Assembly: GCA_913061435.1 (NCBI GenBank)
Contig: CAJXUK010000007.1
Location: 1-64,000, forward strand
Length of the DNA: 64,000 nucleotides
Source: an uncultured Thalassolituus sp.
GTDB lineage: Bacteria; Pseudomonadota; Gammaproteobacteria; Pseudomonadales; Oceanobacteraceae
Reading direction: 5' to 3'
Under the pieces are notes generated by a model that had not been told where the DNA came from, did not search any database, and saw only the letters and a list, made by a program, of their open reading frames with translations. This document shows positions 18,107 to 27,384 of this stretch, one piece after another (position 1 is the first letter of the stretch; each line of letters begins with the position of its first letter). A program made the translations under genes and the position numbers.

Positions 18107-19297
18107 ATGAATTCTGTTAAACAGGTCATTCACAAACTTCCCAACAGTTTGATTGTTTTTATAATTATACTAGTTGCTTTAGCCATTGGTTATACGGTTG
18201 TTTCTACCGCTCCCAAACCAGAGCGCAAAGAGGCCGTGGTGAAAGAGCGGTTGGTTGAGGTAGCAGAACTGCAGCGCTCAAGTTCACGCCCTACTTGGCT
18301 AGCTGGTGGCGAGGTTACCGCTTCGCAGCAAGTTTCTTTAAATAGCGAAGTGAGTGGTCGTGTTGTGAGTTTACATCCACAAGCCATTCCTGGTGCTTTT
18401 TTGCCCAAAGGTGCCAAGCTCGCGCAGTTAGATCCTCAAGATTTTCAATTCGCTCTCACACAAGCCCAAGCGGCGGTAACACAAGCACAAGCTGATTTGG
18501 ATATTGAATTAGGCCAAGGGCGTTCTGCTGCGCTGGATTACCAAAATTCATTAGCGTCACGCAATCAATCACGTGGGGCGTCTAACAGAACATCCAGTGT
18601 GCAAGATAAGGCTTTGATGTTGCGTGAACCGCAGAAAAAAGCGAAACAAGCGGCACTGGCTCGTGCAAAGGCCGAACTTGATCAAGTGAAACTTAATTTA
18701 AAACGCACAGCGATTACTATGCCATTCGATGGTCAAATTTTGTCACGCCACATTAGTATTGGCAGCCAAGTTTCACCTAATATTGCCACGTTTGATCTGG
18801 CGAGTAGTGAAGAATACTGGTTAGAAGTTAAAGTTTCTAAGCAATTGTTGGGGTATTTGGATCAAACAGCAGCTGTCCGCGTAGGCCAGCAAAGTTGGCC
18901 ATTGGTAAATGGACAGTCGAGTTGGCACAGTGCGCAGCTGTTGCAAGTGCTGCCGCAAGTAGATGTGGTTGATCGACAAGCTAAGTTACTTATCGCGTTG
19001 AAAAAACCACTAACGCTGACACCTAGTATTTTGATTGGTGATTATTTAGACGTGCGCTTGTCGGCGCAAGAGTTCACTGACAGCTATAAAATTTCTAGTG
19101 AGTATTTTGTTGATGAAGATTCGGTCTGGGTTGTCAATGACAATAAGCTTTACAAGCGAAAGCTGAATATTTTATTTAAAGGTCGGCAATACGTATGGGC
19201 TGATTCAGGCTTTGTTGCGGGTGATCGTTTACTGATTAGTAAATTAGGTACAGTAACAGAAGGTACACCGGTTCGCTTTAAGGCTGAGGTGCAATAA
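18107..19297 (+). CDS. RND efflux periplasmic adaptor (HlyD/MFP family)
   Basis: A membrane-fusion protein with one N-terminal anchor ('LIVFIIILVALAIGYTVV'), a lipoyl half-motif 'VSLNSEVSGRVVSLHP', an alpha-helical hairpin rich in Ala/Gln ('ALTQAQAAVTQAQADL'), the second lipoyl half 'AITMPFDGQILSRHISIGS', and a beta-barrel with membrane-proximal domain at the C-terminus. It overlaps the permease gene that follows by one base, a sign of coupling. The pair forms a periplasm-spanning pump that needs a TolC-type outer channel, which is not encoded here. Substrate unknown. Confidence 0.9.
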   Translation: MNSVKQVIHKLPNSLIVFIIILVALAIGYTVVSTAPKPERKEAVVKERLVEVAELQRSSSRPTWLAGGEVTASQQVSLNSEVSGRVVSLHPQAIPGAFLPKGAKLAQLDPQDFQFALTQAQAAVTQAQADLDIELGQGRSAALDYQNSLASRNQSRGASNRTSSVQDKALMLREPQKKAKQAALARAKAELDQVKLNLKRTAITMPFDGQILSRHISIGSQVSPNIATFDLASSEEYWLEVKVSKQLLGYLDQTAAVRVGQQSWPLVNGQSSWHSAQLLQVLPQVDVVDRQAKLLIALKKPLTLTPSILIGDYLDVRLSAQEFTDSYKISSEYFVDEDSVWVVNDNKLYKRKLNILFKGRQYVWADSGFVAGDRLLISKLGTVTEGTPVRFKAEVQ

Positions 19298-22200
19298 TGA
19301 CCATAGATGCGAAACAAGACCGCTCTAATTTTTATCGTGGCCCTGTGGCATGGATGGCGCGCCATGGAGTTGCACCGAACTTGCTAATGGCGTTTTTAAT
19401 CATTGGCGGTTTTATGATGTCGCTGACGATTAAAAAAGAATTTATTCCTAATTTTGAATCCGATACTGTCATTGTTGATGTGTTTTATGCAGGTGCGACC
19501 CCAGAAGAAATTGAACAAAGTATTATCTTGCCGATTGAAAACGAAGTGCGTTCTTTAGAAGGGATTAAAGATATCACCTCTACGGCAAACTCGGGTTCGG
19601 CATTGGTGATTTTGGAGTTGTCGAACGGCACTGATCGGCAAACGGCTTTTCAAGATATTGAACAAGCGGTGAGTCGAATTTCGACCTTTCCGGTAGAAGC
19701 CGAAAAACCTATGATACGCATTGCTAGCCGTGCGATAGATGTGGCTAACTTAGCGCTTTATGGCGATATAACCTTACTTGAGTTGAAAGCGTTAGCAGAA
19801 GAGATTCGTGATGAATTATTAACGTCTAATCAAATTTCAAAAATAGATTTGCGCGGTACTCCTACCGAAGAAATTCACGTTGAGATCAGCCAGCAAAATC
19901 TACAGCGGTATCAACTGACTCTCTCAGAAGTTGCTAATATTATTCAAAGAAACGCCATCGAGCAATCTGCGGGTAGCATTCGCACTGAAGGGGGGGAGAT
20001 TTTAGTCACCCTCAATGATCGCCGTTATTGGGCTAAGCATTATGCTGATATTCCATTGAGATCCGATGCTGCAGGGGTGCAGATTACTTTAGGGGATGTC
20101 GCAGGCTTGAGTGAAGGTTTTGCCGATACTAATCGGTCGGTAACTTACGACGGTAATCCCGCTATTGGCTTTAGAATTTACCGCAGCGATGATCAAACAC
20201 CGACAACTGTAGTTGATTCGATGTATGAAAAACTCGATCTTATTATCCCTAGTTTGCCTCCAGGTATTGAATTAATTGTAACTGACGATGACGGTGAAAC
20301 GTATCGCCAGCGGGTAGGTTTATTGTTAAAAAATGCGTTAATTGGTTTGGTATTAGTGCTTATTTTACTAAGCGTATTCTTAGAATATCGTCTAGCGTTT
20401 TGGGTCACTATGGGTATTCCAACGGCCTTTTTAGGTTCGTTGTTGCTGCTGCCGATTTTTGATGTGTCGATTAACATGGTGTCGATGTTTGCTTTTATTA
20501 TTGCTTTGGGGATTGTGGTCGACGACGCCATTATTGCCGGTGAGAACATTTACGAGAATATGCAAAAAGGGGTGCCGTTTCTTGATGCAGCTATAATTGG
20601 TGCGCGTGAAGTATCAGTGCCTTTGGCGTTTGCTATCTTGACCAATATTGTTGCTTTTTTACCGCTATTGGCGCTCCCAGGAATGGGTAAATTATTTTTG
20701 GCGATTCCAATAGTGGTGATTTGTTGTTTTGCTATTTCTTGGGTTGAAGCCTTGTTTATTATGCCGTCTCATTTGGCGGCTTTGAAAAAAGACAATCAAG
20801 ATTCAAAGCTCGCACAGCTAATGGCCAAGGTTCAAAAGCCAACCGACAAAAAGCTGCATTATTTTATTGATTCTATTTATCGCCCCGCACTTAAAAAATG
20901 CTTAAACGCACCGGGTATCGTGCTGGCCTTTGCGTTAATGGTAGCAATTGTGGTGCTGTCTTATCCGTTAAGTGGTCGCATGGGTTTTAGTATGTTCCCG
21001 CGCTTAGAAGGTGAGTTTGTGGTGGCGAAAGTTGAGCTGTCTGCAAATGCGCCGCTAAGCGAAGCGATTAAAGTGCGTTCTTATATCGATAAAAAGTTGC
21101 GAGAAATTACCGATCCAATCGAAGCCAATGGTACGCCTTTGGTGATCAGTGTGCAGGGAGATATTGAAGGCTCTAGCCTGGAAGTAGAAGCCCGTTTGGT
21201 CGATTCAGATGTGCGGCCGTTATCGTCAAACGAAATTGTGCGCCAGTGGCGACAAGCCATTGGTGAAATCCCAGGGATTCGCAGTTTAACTTTTGATGCA
21301 GAACGTGGTGGCGGTCCGTCCGGCGGTGCCGGTTTAACCATTGAATTGCGTGGCACTAGCCCAGAAGAAAGTTTGCGGTTAAGTAATGAGTTAATGGGCG
21401 AGCTGGCTACCCTGTCGGGAGTGATCGATTTAGCCAGTAGTTTTACTAACGGTAAACCGCAGTGGGAAATTGAGTTAAATGAACTGGGGCGCAGTTTAGG
21501 TTTGTCGGCATCGGATGTATCGAGCCAGGTGCGCCATGCATTATATGGTGCGCGAGCTATTCGTCAGCAACGTGATCGCAACGAAGTCACCACCTTGGTG
21601 CGTTTGCCTTTGGCCGAGCGAGAAGTCGCCAAAGACATTGAATCGTTATTGATTAAAACCCCGCAGGGGGGCTATGTGCCTCTGGCTGATGTGGCTTCGT
21701 TTGAGAAAGAACTGGCTCCTTCACAAATTCGTCGTCGTGACGGTGACCGTATTATTACTTTAACCGCCGAAGTCGAACCACGGCGAATGATTCCTGGTGC
21801 AATGGCGCTATTAAGGGAAGAAGTCTTTCCCAGTTTTAAAGACAAATATCCACACGTTGAGGTGGGCTTTCGAGGTCGCCAAGCGGAAACAACAGAAACC
21901 ATGGATGCTTTAAAGCTTTATGGTAGTTTTTCTTTGTTGCTTATTTACGCCTTATTAGCGATACCTTTTAAGAGTTACTCGCAGCCATTTTTGGTTATGG
22001 CGATTATTCCGTTTGGTGCAGTGGGGGCAATTCTGGGGCATCTTATTTTGGGCTCGGATTTATCCATTATGAGTATTATGGGTATTGTTGCGCTAGCTGG
22101 GGTAGTGGTGAACGACAGTCTAATTTTGGTGGATTATGCTAATAAACGATTGGCCACGGGGTTGTCGGTGGTCGATGCGATTGTGGATGCTGGGGTGCGC

Positions 22201-22434
22201 CGGTTTAGACCCATTTTATTAACCACATTAACGACCTTTGGTGGGCTTGCACCTATGGTATTTGAGACCTCGCGTCAGGCGCAGTTTATTACGCCGATGG
22301 CAGTATCTCTGGGTTTTGGTATTTTGTTTACCACTTTTGTGTGTTTACTGGTTTTACCTGCGTTTTATGTGATTTTGATGCAGTTTTTACAAAATCGCGG
22401 TTTATATAAGGTAAAAGTGGAAGCAGCTCGTTGA
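19297..22434 (+). CDS. RND efflux permease (AcrB/MexF-like, HAE1 or CusA-type superfamily)
   Basis: This full-length 1045-residue inner-membrane RND transporter has twelve expected helices in two repeats and two large periplasmic loops. Visible hallmarks include 'PNLLMAFLIIGGFMMSLTIK' for TM1, 'EFIPNFESDTVIVDVFYAGA' for the first porter strand, 'FAFIIALGIVVDDAIIAGEN' with the proton-relay DD in TM4, and 'IMGIVALAGVVVNDSLILVD' in TM10. It is translationally coupled to the adaptor gene upstream. No regulator is adjacent, so expression control is unclear. The substrate is not predictable from sequence alone. Confidence 0.92.
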   Translation: MTIDAKQDRSNFYRGPVAWMARHGVAPNLLMAFLIIGGFMMSLTIKKEFIPNFESDTVIVDVFYAGATPEEIEQSIILPIENEVRSLEGIKDITSTANSGSALVILELSNGTDRQTAFQDIEQAVSRISTFPVEAEKPMIRIASRAIDVANLALYGDITLLELKALAEEIRDELLTSNQISKIDLRGTPTEEIHVEISQQNLQRYQLTLSEVANIIQRNAIEQSAGSIRTEGGEILVTLNDRRYWAKHYADIPLRSDAAGVQITLGDVAGLSEGFADTNRSVTYDGNPAIGFRIYRSDDQTPTTVVDSMYEKLDLIIPSLPPGIELIVTDDDGETYRQRVGLLLKNALIGLVLVLILLSVFLEYRLAFWVTMGIPTAFLGSLLLLPIFDVSINMVSMFAFIIALGIVVDDAIIAGENIYENMQKGVPFLDAAIIGAREVSVPLAFAILTNIVAFLPLLALPGMGKLFLAIPIVVICCFAISWVEALFIMPSHLAALKKDNQDSKLAQLMAKVQKPTDKKLHYFIDSIYRPALKKCLNAPGIVLAFALMVAIVVLSYPLSGRMGFSMFPRLEGEFVVAKVELSANAPLSEAIKVRSYIDKKLREITDPIEANGTPLVISVQGDIEGSSLEVEARLVDSDVRPLSSNEIVRQWRQAIGEIPGIRSLTFDAERGGGPSGGAGLTIELRGTSPEESLRLSNELMGELATLSGVIDLASSFTNGKPQWEIELNELGRSLGLSASDVSSQVRHALYGARAIRQQRDRNEVTTLVRLPLAEREVAKDIESLLIKTPQGGYVPLADVASFEKELAPSQIRRRDGDRIITLTAEVEPRRMIPGAMALLREEVFPSFKDKYPHVEVGFRGRQAETTETMDALKLYGSFSLLLIYALLAIPFKSYSQPFLVMAIIPFGAVGAILGHLILGSDLSIMSIMGIVALAGVVVNDSLILVDYANKRLATGLSVVDAIVDAGVRRFRPILLTTLTTFGGLAPMVFETSRQAQFITPMAVSLGFGILFTTFVCLLVLPAFYVILMQFLQNRGLYKVKVEAAR

Positions 22435-22446
22435 TCTTGTTTTATT

Positions 22447-22959
22447 CTAGCGTTGTTCTAGTTCGAGCTGCGCTAAATATAGCCGCATATCAAATTCGAG
22501 TTGGTGGTAGTCTGGCAGCATGTGCTGGCACAGTTGATAAAAGGACTTGTTGTGGTCTTTTTCTTTTAAGTGAGCCAGTTCGTGCACCACGATCATATTT
22601 AAAAAGGCATTGGGGGCTTTTTTAAACACAGCGCCTATGCGTATTTCATTGTTACTTTTTAGCTTTCCACCTTGCACGCGCGACACATAAGAATGCAACC
22701 CTAATGCGTTGTTGACTACGTGTATCTTGTTATCAAAAGCAACTTTATTGAGCGGTGCGGATTTACGCAGGTATTGATTTTTAATCTCCATAACGTAATC
22801 GCGCAATGCTTTGTCGTTGCCTATGGTGTGTTGCTGTGGATATTTTTTAGCAAGATATTGATTAAGAGTTTGGTTATCGATCATTGCTTGTACTTGCGCT
22901 TTTAAATCGGCTGAGTAACCGGCGATATAACGCAGTGGGTCGTTTGATTTTGTGTTCAT
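22447..22959 (-). CDS. YgjP/SprT-like metallopeptidase (DUF45, M48-type)
   Basis: A small zinc metallopeptidase-like protein. The HExxH site is in 'VVHELAHLKEKDHNKSFYQL' (about residues 123-142), with the additional His of 'KDH' as a likely third ligand. The N-terminal half carries the basic 'IKNQYLRKS' region and the 'GALxN..IRIGAVF'-like strand seen in YgjP/DUF45 proteins. No signal peptide, so it is cytoplasmic. Its substrate is unknown in the family. It converges on the RND permease gene with 12 bases between stops and lies just downstream of the small barrel-like gene. Confidence 0.82.
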   Translation of the reverse strand: MNTKSNDPLRYIAGYSADLKAQVQAMIDNQTLNQYLAKKYPQQHTIGNDKALRDYVMEIKNQYLRKSAPLNKVAFDNKIHVVNNALGLHSYVSRVQGGKLKSNNEIRIGAVFKKAPNAFLNMIVVHELAHLKEKDHNKSFYQLCQHMLPDYHQLEFDMRLYLAQLELEQR

Positions 22960-22983
22960 AATATTTAAAACGTATGTATTTAT

Positions 22984-23484
22984 TTAAAACGTATAGCCAA
23001 GTGCAATGCCGTAACGGCGTTTGTTTTTCCCAGAGGTATGCAGCTGTTCGACGTATCCTTGTAGCGTGATGTGATTGCGGGTGTCGACCCATTCATTAAA
23101 GGCAATTTCAGAGACGATACGCACGCGCGTGGTAGAGGTAAGATCAACACCGCGCTGAACTTGTAATAAGCGCCCTAAGCCAAACCCCATGTAAGGCTGT
23201 AATACGTTGTCACGCTTGAATTGACCATCAGAAAAAGCGCGGGCTTCGAGTGCGGCGTTAAAAAAATACATATATAAGCTGCCTCCCACATAAAAAGAGT
23301 GTTCTTCTAGGTCGTTTGTCATTCGTCCTGCGTAGGTCGACAGACCGATAATAGCTTGGGGAATGGCTTCTTTTTGGCGTTGGCGGGTATCTTCAAAGGC
23401 GTGAAGATTGCTACTACAAAACATCAGCAACAAACTGATAATAACAGTTGGGGTGATGCGTGTAGAAGAAAGCAGTATCGACAT
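22984..23484 (-). CDS. Small exported beta-barrel-like protein
   Basis: It has a signal peptide ('ISLLLMFCSSNLHA', cleavage near residue 29) and a mature region of about 137 residues with alternating amphipathic strands, such as 'SFYVGGSLYMYFFNAALEAR' and 'LQPYMGFGLGRLL', ending in a typical outer-membrane C-terminus ('RYGIALGYTF'). This suggests a small eight-stranded outer-membrane barrel. I do not recognise the family. It precedes the DUF45 peptidase gene by 24 bases on the same strand, so the two may be co-transcribed. Confidence 0.65.
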   Translation of the reverse strand: MSILLSSTRITPTVIISLLLMFCSSNLHAFEDTRQRQKEAIPQAIIGLSTYAGRMTNDLEEHSFYVGGSLYMYFFNAALEARAFSDGQFKRDNVLQPYMGFGLGRLLQVQRGVDLTSTTRVRIVSEIAFNEWVDTRNHITLQGYVEQLHTSGKNKRRYGIALGYTF

Positions 23485-23592
23485 GATTTTAAGTATCTGG
23501 CTATAGCAATGTATTTAATGATAATAGTTTAACTAGCACTATTGTAGCGCCATTGTGCCTGTTAAACTGCAAAAAACTTTTTTGGAAGCATC

Positions 23593-23835
23593 ATGACTCA
23601 AGCGAATAACCCTTTACACGGCTTAACCTTAGAAACCATTGTTACGAAACTGGTAGAATTTTACGGCTACCCTAAGTTAGCTCAGCATATTAATATTCGC
23701 TGTTTTAAAGAAGATCCAAGCATAAAATCGAGTTTAAAATTTTTGCGTAAAACCCCGTGGGCACGAACGAAAGTGGAAGATTTGTATCTGAAAACCCGTT
23801 TTGAGGTTAAAAATAGCCCCTGGTCTCAGCAGTAA
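23593..23835 (+). CDS. VF530/DUF2132 family small DNA-binding-like protein
   Basis: An 80-residue protein with the DUF2132 signature: '[19 protein letters not shown]', then '[20 protein letters not shown]' and '[13 protein letters not shown]'. Structures in this family show a helical fold proposed to bind DNA; the function is not established. A GGAAG ribosome site sits at proper distance from the ATG. It stands alone, divergent from the barrel-like gene. Confidence 0.85.
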   Translation: MTQANNPLHGLTLETIVTKLVEFYGYPKLAQHINIRCFKEDPSIKSSLKFLRKTPWARTKVEDLYLKTRFEVKNSPWSQQ

Positions 23836-23940
23836 ATCGTTGGTGAATGTGCTGTTATTAGAGTAATTATTAATCAATCCTGAAAAGCCTTGCTCATTCT
23901 GGTATTATCCGCGCTCCAAAAAATTTAGGGTTGGAAGCGC

Positions 23941-25512
23941 ATGTTCCAAGATTTTAGAAAAACGTTCTCTCCCAATGTGAAGAACGATACTTTATCCGGC
24001 TTAACTGTGGCTTTGGCCTTGGTTCCCGAAGCCGTAGCCTTTGCCTTTGTGGCGGGTGTTCATCCATTAACCGGTTTATACGCAGCGTTTATGGTGGGTT
24101 TAATTACTGCCATCATGGGCGGTCGTCCGGGCATGATTTCCGGCGCAACCGGTGCCTTGGCGGTTGTTATGGTTGCGTTAGTCGCCCAAGCCGAACGAGA
24201 TTTTGGCGCGGGTATGGGGCCACAATACCTTTTTGCCACGGTTGTTCTAATGGGTATTATTCAAATAGTGGCTGGTTGGCTAAAACTGGGCAAGTTTATT
24301 CGTATTGTGCCGTATCCTGTGATGCTGGGCTTTGTAAACGGCTTGGCTATTGTGATCTTTTTGGCGCAAATTCCTCAGCTACAAGTAAGCACACCAGCAG
24401 GCAAGTGGGGCTGGACAGAAGGCACTTGGTTAGCCGGTAATGAGCTTTATATTATGCTTAGCATGATTGCGGCGACCATGTTTATCACCCATTTTTTACC
24501 CAAACTTACCAAGGCTGTGCCTTCTGCACTAGCCGGAATTTTAGTGGTGAGTTTAATTGTGATCGGTTTAGATTTAGATACTAAAACCGTGGGCGATCTT
24601 GCCAGTATTGCCGGTGGCTTACCCACTTTTGCTGCGCCAAATGTACCACTCACTTTAGATACTTTAATGTTTATTTTACCGTTTGCTGTGATTTTAGCTG
24701 CAATTGGTTTAATAGAATCGTTATTAACGATTACCGTGATCGATGACATGACAGATACCCGTGGCCGTGGTAATCAAGAATGTGTGGCTCAGGGTACTGC
24801 AAACGTTGCGACTGGTTTCTTTGGTGGCATGGGTGGCTGTGCCATGATTGGCCAATCGATGATTAATGTAAATTCGGGTGGTCGTGGTCGTTTGTCGGGA
24901 ATTGCGGCAGCGCTATTTTTATTAAGTTTTATTTTGTTTGCTGCCCCTTTGATCGAACAAATTCCAATTGCTGCGCTAACCGGTGTCATGTTTATGGTGG
25001 TGATTGGCACGTTTGAGTGGTCGAGTTTCCGTATGATGCGCTATGTGCCTAAGCGTGATGCATTTATTATTGTATTAGTGTCTGGTGTGACGGTTGTTAC
25101 TGATTTGGCGGTTGCGGTTGTTGTAGGTGTTATTGTAGCGGCGTTGAACTTTGCTTGGGAGCACGCTAAACATATTTACGCGACTACCCGTATCGAAGAA
25201 GACGGAACTAAGGTTTATGAGATTAATGGGCCTTTATTCTTTGGCTCAGCGGCTAATTTTAAAAAGTTATTTGAACCTAAGAATGATCCAGAAAAGGTAG
25301 TGATTGAATTCAAAAATAGCCGAGTAACTGATCACTCAGCAATCGAAGCGATTGATTCTCTGGCTATGCGTTATGTGAATGAAGGTAAAGAGATTCACTT
25401 GCGTTATTTAAGCAAAGAGTGTCGCCAGCTGTTAACTAAGGCAGGTGATCTTTGTGATGTGAATGTATTAGAAGACCCAGCTTATCGCGTTGCTGTGGAT
25501 AAGTTAGCTTAA
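23941..25512 (+). CDS. SulP-family anion transporter with STAS domain
   Basis: An inner-membrane SLC26/SulP transporter. The N-terminal 'DTLSGLTVALALVPEAVAFA' is the diagnostic helix 1, and about 12-14 hydrophobic segments follow. The cytoplasmic STAS domain begins near residue 425 ('KVYEINGPLFFGSAANFKKL') and contains 'DHSAIEAIDSLAMRYVNEGK'. Family members carry sulfate, bicarbonate or other anions; the substrate here cannot be read off. The start follows a GGAAG ribosome site. A large hairpin separates it from the convergent histidine kinase gene. Confidence 0.92.
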   Translation: MFQDFRKTFSPNVKNDTLSGLTVALALVPEAVAFAFVAGVHPLTGLYAAFMVGLITAIMGGRPGMISGATGALAVVMVALVAQAERDFGAGMGPQYLFATVVLMGIIQIVAGWLKLGKFIRIVPYPVMLGFVNGLAIVIFLAQIPQLQVSTPAGKWGWTEGTWLAGNELYIMLSMIAATMFITHFLPKLTKAVPSALAGILVVSLIVIGLDLDTKTVGDLASIAGGLPTFAAPNVPLTLDTLMFILPFAVILAAIGLIESLLTITVIDDMTDTRGRGNQECVAQGTANVATGFFGGMGGCAMIGQSMINVNSGGRGRLSGIAAALFLLSFILFAAPLIEQIPIAALTGVMFMVVIGTFEWSSFRMMRYVPKRDAFIIVLVSGVTVVTDLAVAVVVGVIVAALNFAWEHAKHIYATTRIEEDGTKVYEINGPLFFGSAANFKKLFEPKNDPEKVVIEFKNSRVTDHSAIEAIDSLAMRYVNEGKEIHLRYLSKECRQLLTKAGDLCDVNVLEDPAYRVAVDKLA

Positions 25513-25525
25513 CCGCTAGTAAATT

Positions 25526-25573
25526 CTAACAGCTATCACCAAGGCGTATTCTGCGTTTTGGTGTAGCTGTTAG
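25526..25573. terminator. Hairpin between convergent sulP and kinase genes
   Basis: The arms CTAACAGCTATCACCAA and TTGGTGTAGCTGTTAG pair almost perfectly. The stem ends inside the last codon of the kinase gene. There is no T tract on either side, so it is a hairpin at the 3' ends and not a textbook terminator. Confidence 0.6.
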
Positions 25574-27123
25574 GCGTTATCTTTTGCAGGTTCTTCTTTT
25601 AATATTTTTGGCAAATTAATAATGTAGCCACAGCCACCGAAGCCGGTTGCTGATTCAGAGCCAGTTTCTGTTTCCCGTTGTGGTAGTAACTTGATGGTGC
25701 CTTTTAGTCTCTGATTAACCAAGTTATACACCAAGTGCATACCTAAGCCAGTGCCCCCGTATCCGCGTTTGGTGGTATAGAATGGATCAAATATCTTTAG
25801 CTGAGATTCTTGGCTCAAACCCACACCGTTATCGGTGTAAGTAATATTAACTTGATCTTGATTGTCTTCAACGCTGATGCAAATGGTGCCTTTATCTATC
25901 CCCTCAAAACCATGCAGTAGACTGTTCATTATTAGGTTGGTTACGATTTGACTAAGTGCACCGGGATAACCCGTTAGTTCAATGTCTTCGGCGCATAGTA
26001 TTTCAACTTGGTGTTGAGTCATTTTTAATTTAGGGTTTAGAGTCGACATGATTTCGCTGAGATATTCTGCGAGGTTGTAATGTCTTAATGCTTCACCGGC
26101 TTGATCTTCTGATACGTGTTTAAAGCTCTGTACCAGCTTAGCTGCGCGTTGCAGATTTTTACTGAGTATATCAACACACTCTTCCATGCTGGTCATAAAG
26201 TCGGTGAAATTTTGCTTTGAAATATTACCGGTTTCAAAGCGTTTCTGCATATCTTTAAAGAGGTCTTTAATAAACGAATGGGTAGTAATGCAAAGTCCAA
26301 TTGGTGTATTTACTTCATGGGCGACTCCCGCAACCATGCTACCCAGTGATGATAGTTTCTCTGATTCAATAAGCTGACTTTGGGTGCTTTGTAGATTTTC
26401 TAAGGTGCTATTCAGTTCATTAACAGCAGTTTGCAGGCTTTGGGTGCGCTCTTCTACTCGTTGCTCTAACTGACTGTTGGTTTCTGCGAGCTGTTGTTGG
26501 GCCACTTCTTTATTCGTAAGTTCTTTGTTGATATCCGCTGTTAGTTGATTAAATGAATTGACCACTGCAGAGAGTTCATCTTTAAATGGTGGCCGATCAA
26601 GGGTTAACTGCTGATGCGTACAACTTTTATCGTTCTTTCTGAGTTGTCTTTTAAGATCAATTAAATGGCGGGTAACAATAGAGTAAACACGCCAGAGTAA
26701 AAGCAGGGCGAGCAATATCCCAGAAAGCAATTGCATGGCAATGATTTGTTGGGCGGAGTCTATAATACTGCTTAATATGCTGTCACGAGCAAAGCCAATT
26801 TCTAATTCACCTACGATTTCTTTCTCGTGGGTAATGGGAATAAAGTAATGCTTAGATTGCTCAGAGCTTTTGTTTTTTCCTTTTTCATACAAGGTGGCAT
26901 CGTTATTGGCAATCCGTACGTAACCAATATAATAAAGGCTGCTAATACCTTCCCCTTGCACTGTGATTTGTTTGTTGTCGAACTGCCATAAGGCATTACC
27001 TAAAGATATTATGTGACTGGATTTGATTTCAGTAAGGCGGGTCTCAAACTGACTCTCTTCTTTTTTGTAATTGAAATAAATCAACACAGTGGTTGAAATA
27101 GCATTAATTGCTAAAGACGCCAA
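25570..27123 (-). CDS. Membrane sensor histidine kinase
   Basis: The layout is a first membrane helix, a periplasmic sensor of about 110 residues, a second helix ('QLLSGILLALLLLWRVYSIV'), a HAMP region and a coiled coil ('LEQRVEERTQSL'). Then come the HisKA box 'VAGVAHEVNTPIG', N box 'TNLIMNSLLHGF', G1 'TDNGVGLS' and G2 'GYGGTGLGMHLVYNLV'. It autophosphorylates a His and would pass phosphate to a response regulator; none is adjacent. The frame as given begins at a TTG inside the first helix. The same frame continues upstream for at least 25 plausible codons ('FTRKSLPIAWRLATSIV') without ATG, GTG or TTG, so the real start may be non-standard (27,150-27,240). Confidence 0.85.
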   Translation of the reverse strand: MASLAINAISTTVLIYFNYKKEESQFETRLTEIKSSHIISLGNALWQFDNKQITVQGEGISSLYYIGYVRIANNDATLYEKGKNKSSEQSKHYFIPITHEKEIVGELEIGFARDSILSSIIDSAQQIIAMQLLSGILLALLLLWRVYSIVTRHLIDLKRQLRKNDKSCTHQQLTLDRPPFKDELSAVVNSFNQLTADINKELTNKEVAQQQLAETNSQLEQRVEERTQSLQTAVNELNSTLENLQSTQSQLIESEKLSSLGSMVAGVAHEVNTPIGLCITTHSFIKDLFKDMQKRFETGNISKQNFTDFMTSMEECVDILSKNLQRAAKLVQSFKHVSEDQAGEALRHYNLAEYLSEIMSTLNPKLKMTQHQVEILCAEDIELTGYPGALSQIVTNLIMNSLLHGFEGIDKGTICISVEDNQDQVNITYTDNGVGLSQESQLKIFDPFYTTKRGYGGTGLGMHLVYNLVNQRLKGTIKLLPQRETETGSESATGFGGCGYIINLPKILKEEPAKDNA

Positions 27124-27320
27124 AACAATGCTAGTAGCTAAACGCCAAGCAATAGGAAGGCTTTTGCGGGTAAAAAATGGACTGGAAAAAAAGCGTTTAA
27201 TAAAGATAGCGCATCTCGTCTTCTACAATTATTAATTTTATAACTTCAGTGTAGTCAGTTTTACTAGAACGAGAAAGAAATATCCTGTTTCAAATGTGTT
27301 TAGTTTGTAACATTCTGCTA

Positions 27321-27366
27321 AAAAGCCTAACCGCTGGTTCAACGTTGAGCAGGGTTAGGCTTTTTT
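27321..27366 (-). terminator. Terminator after the minus-strand RND operon
   Basis: The arms AAAAGCCTAACC and GGTTAGGCTTTT flank a 20-base loop, with A and T runs on both outer sides, so it can work in either direction. It lies just beyond the permease stop codon at 27385. Confidence 0.88.
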
Positions 27367-27384
27367 CATCTATGCCTTCGTCAC

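Noticed and set aside
22431-22625. 64-residue plus-strand frame after the first RND permease
   Set aside because: It is antisense to the DUF45 peptidase gene, whose HELAH motif and length support that strand.
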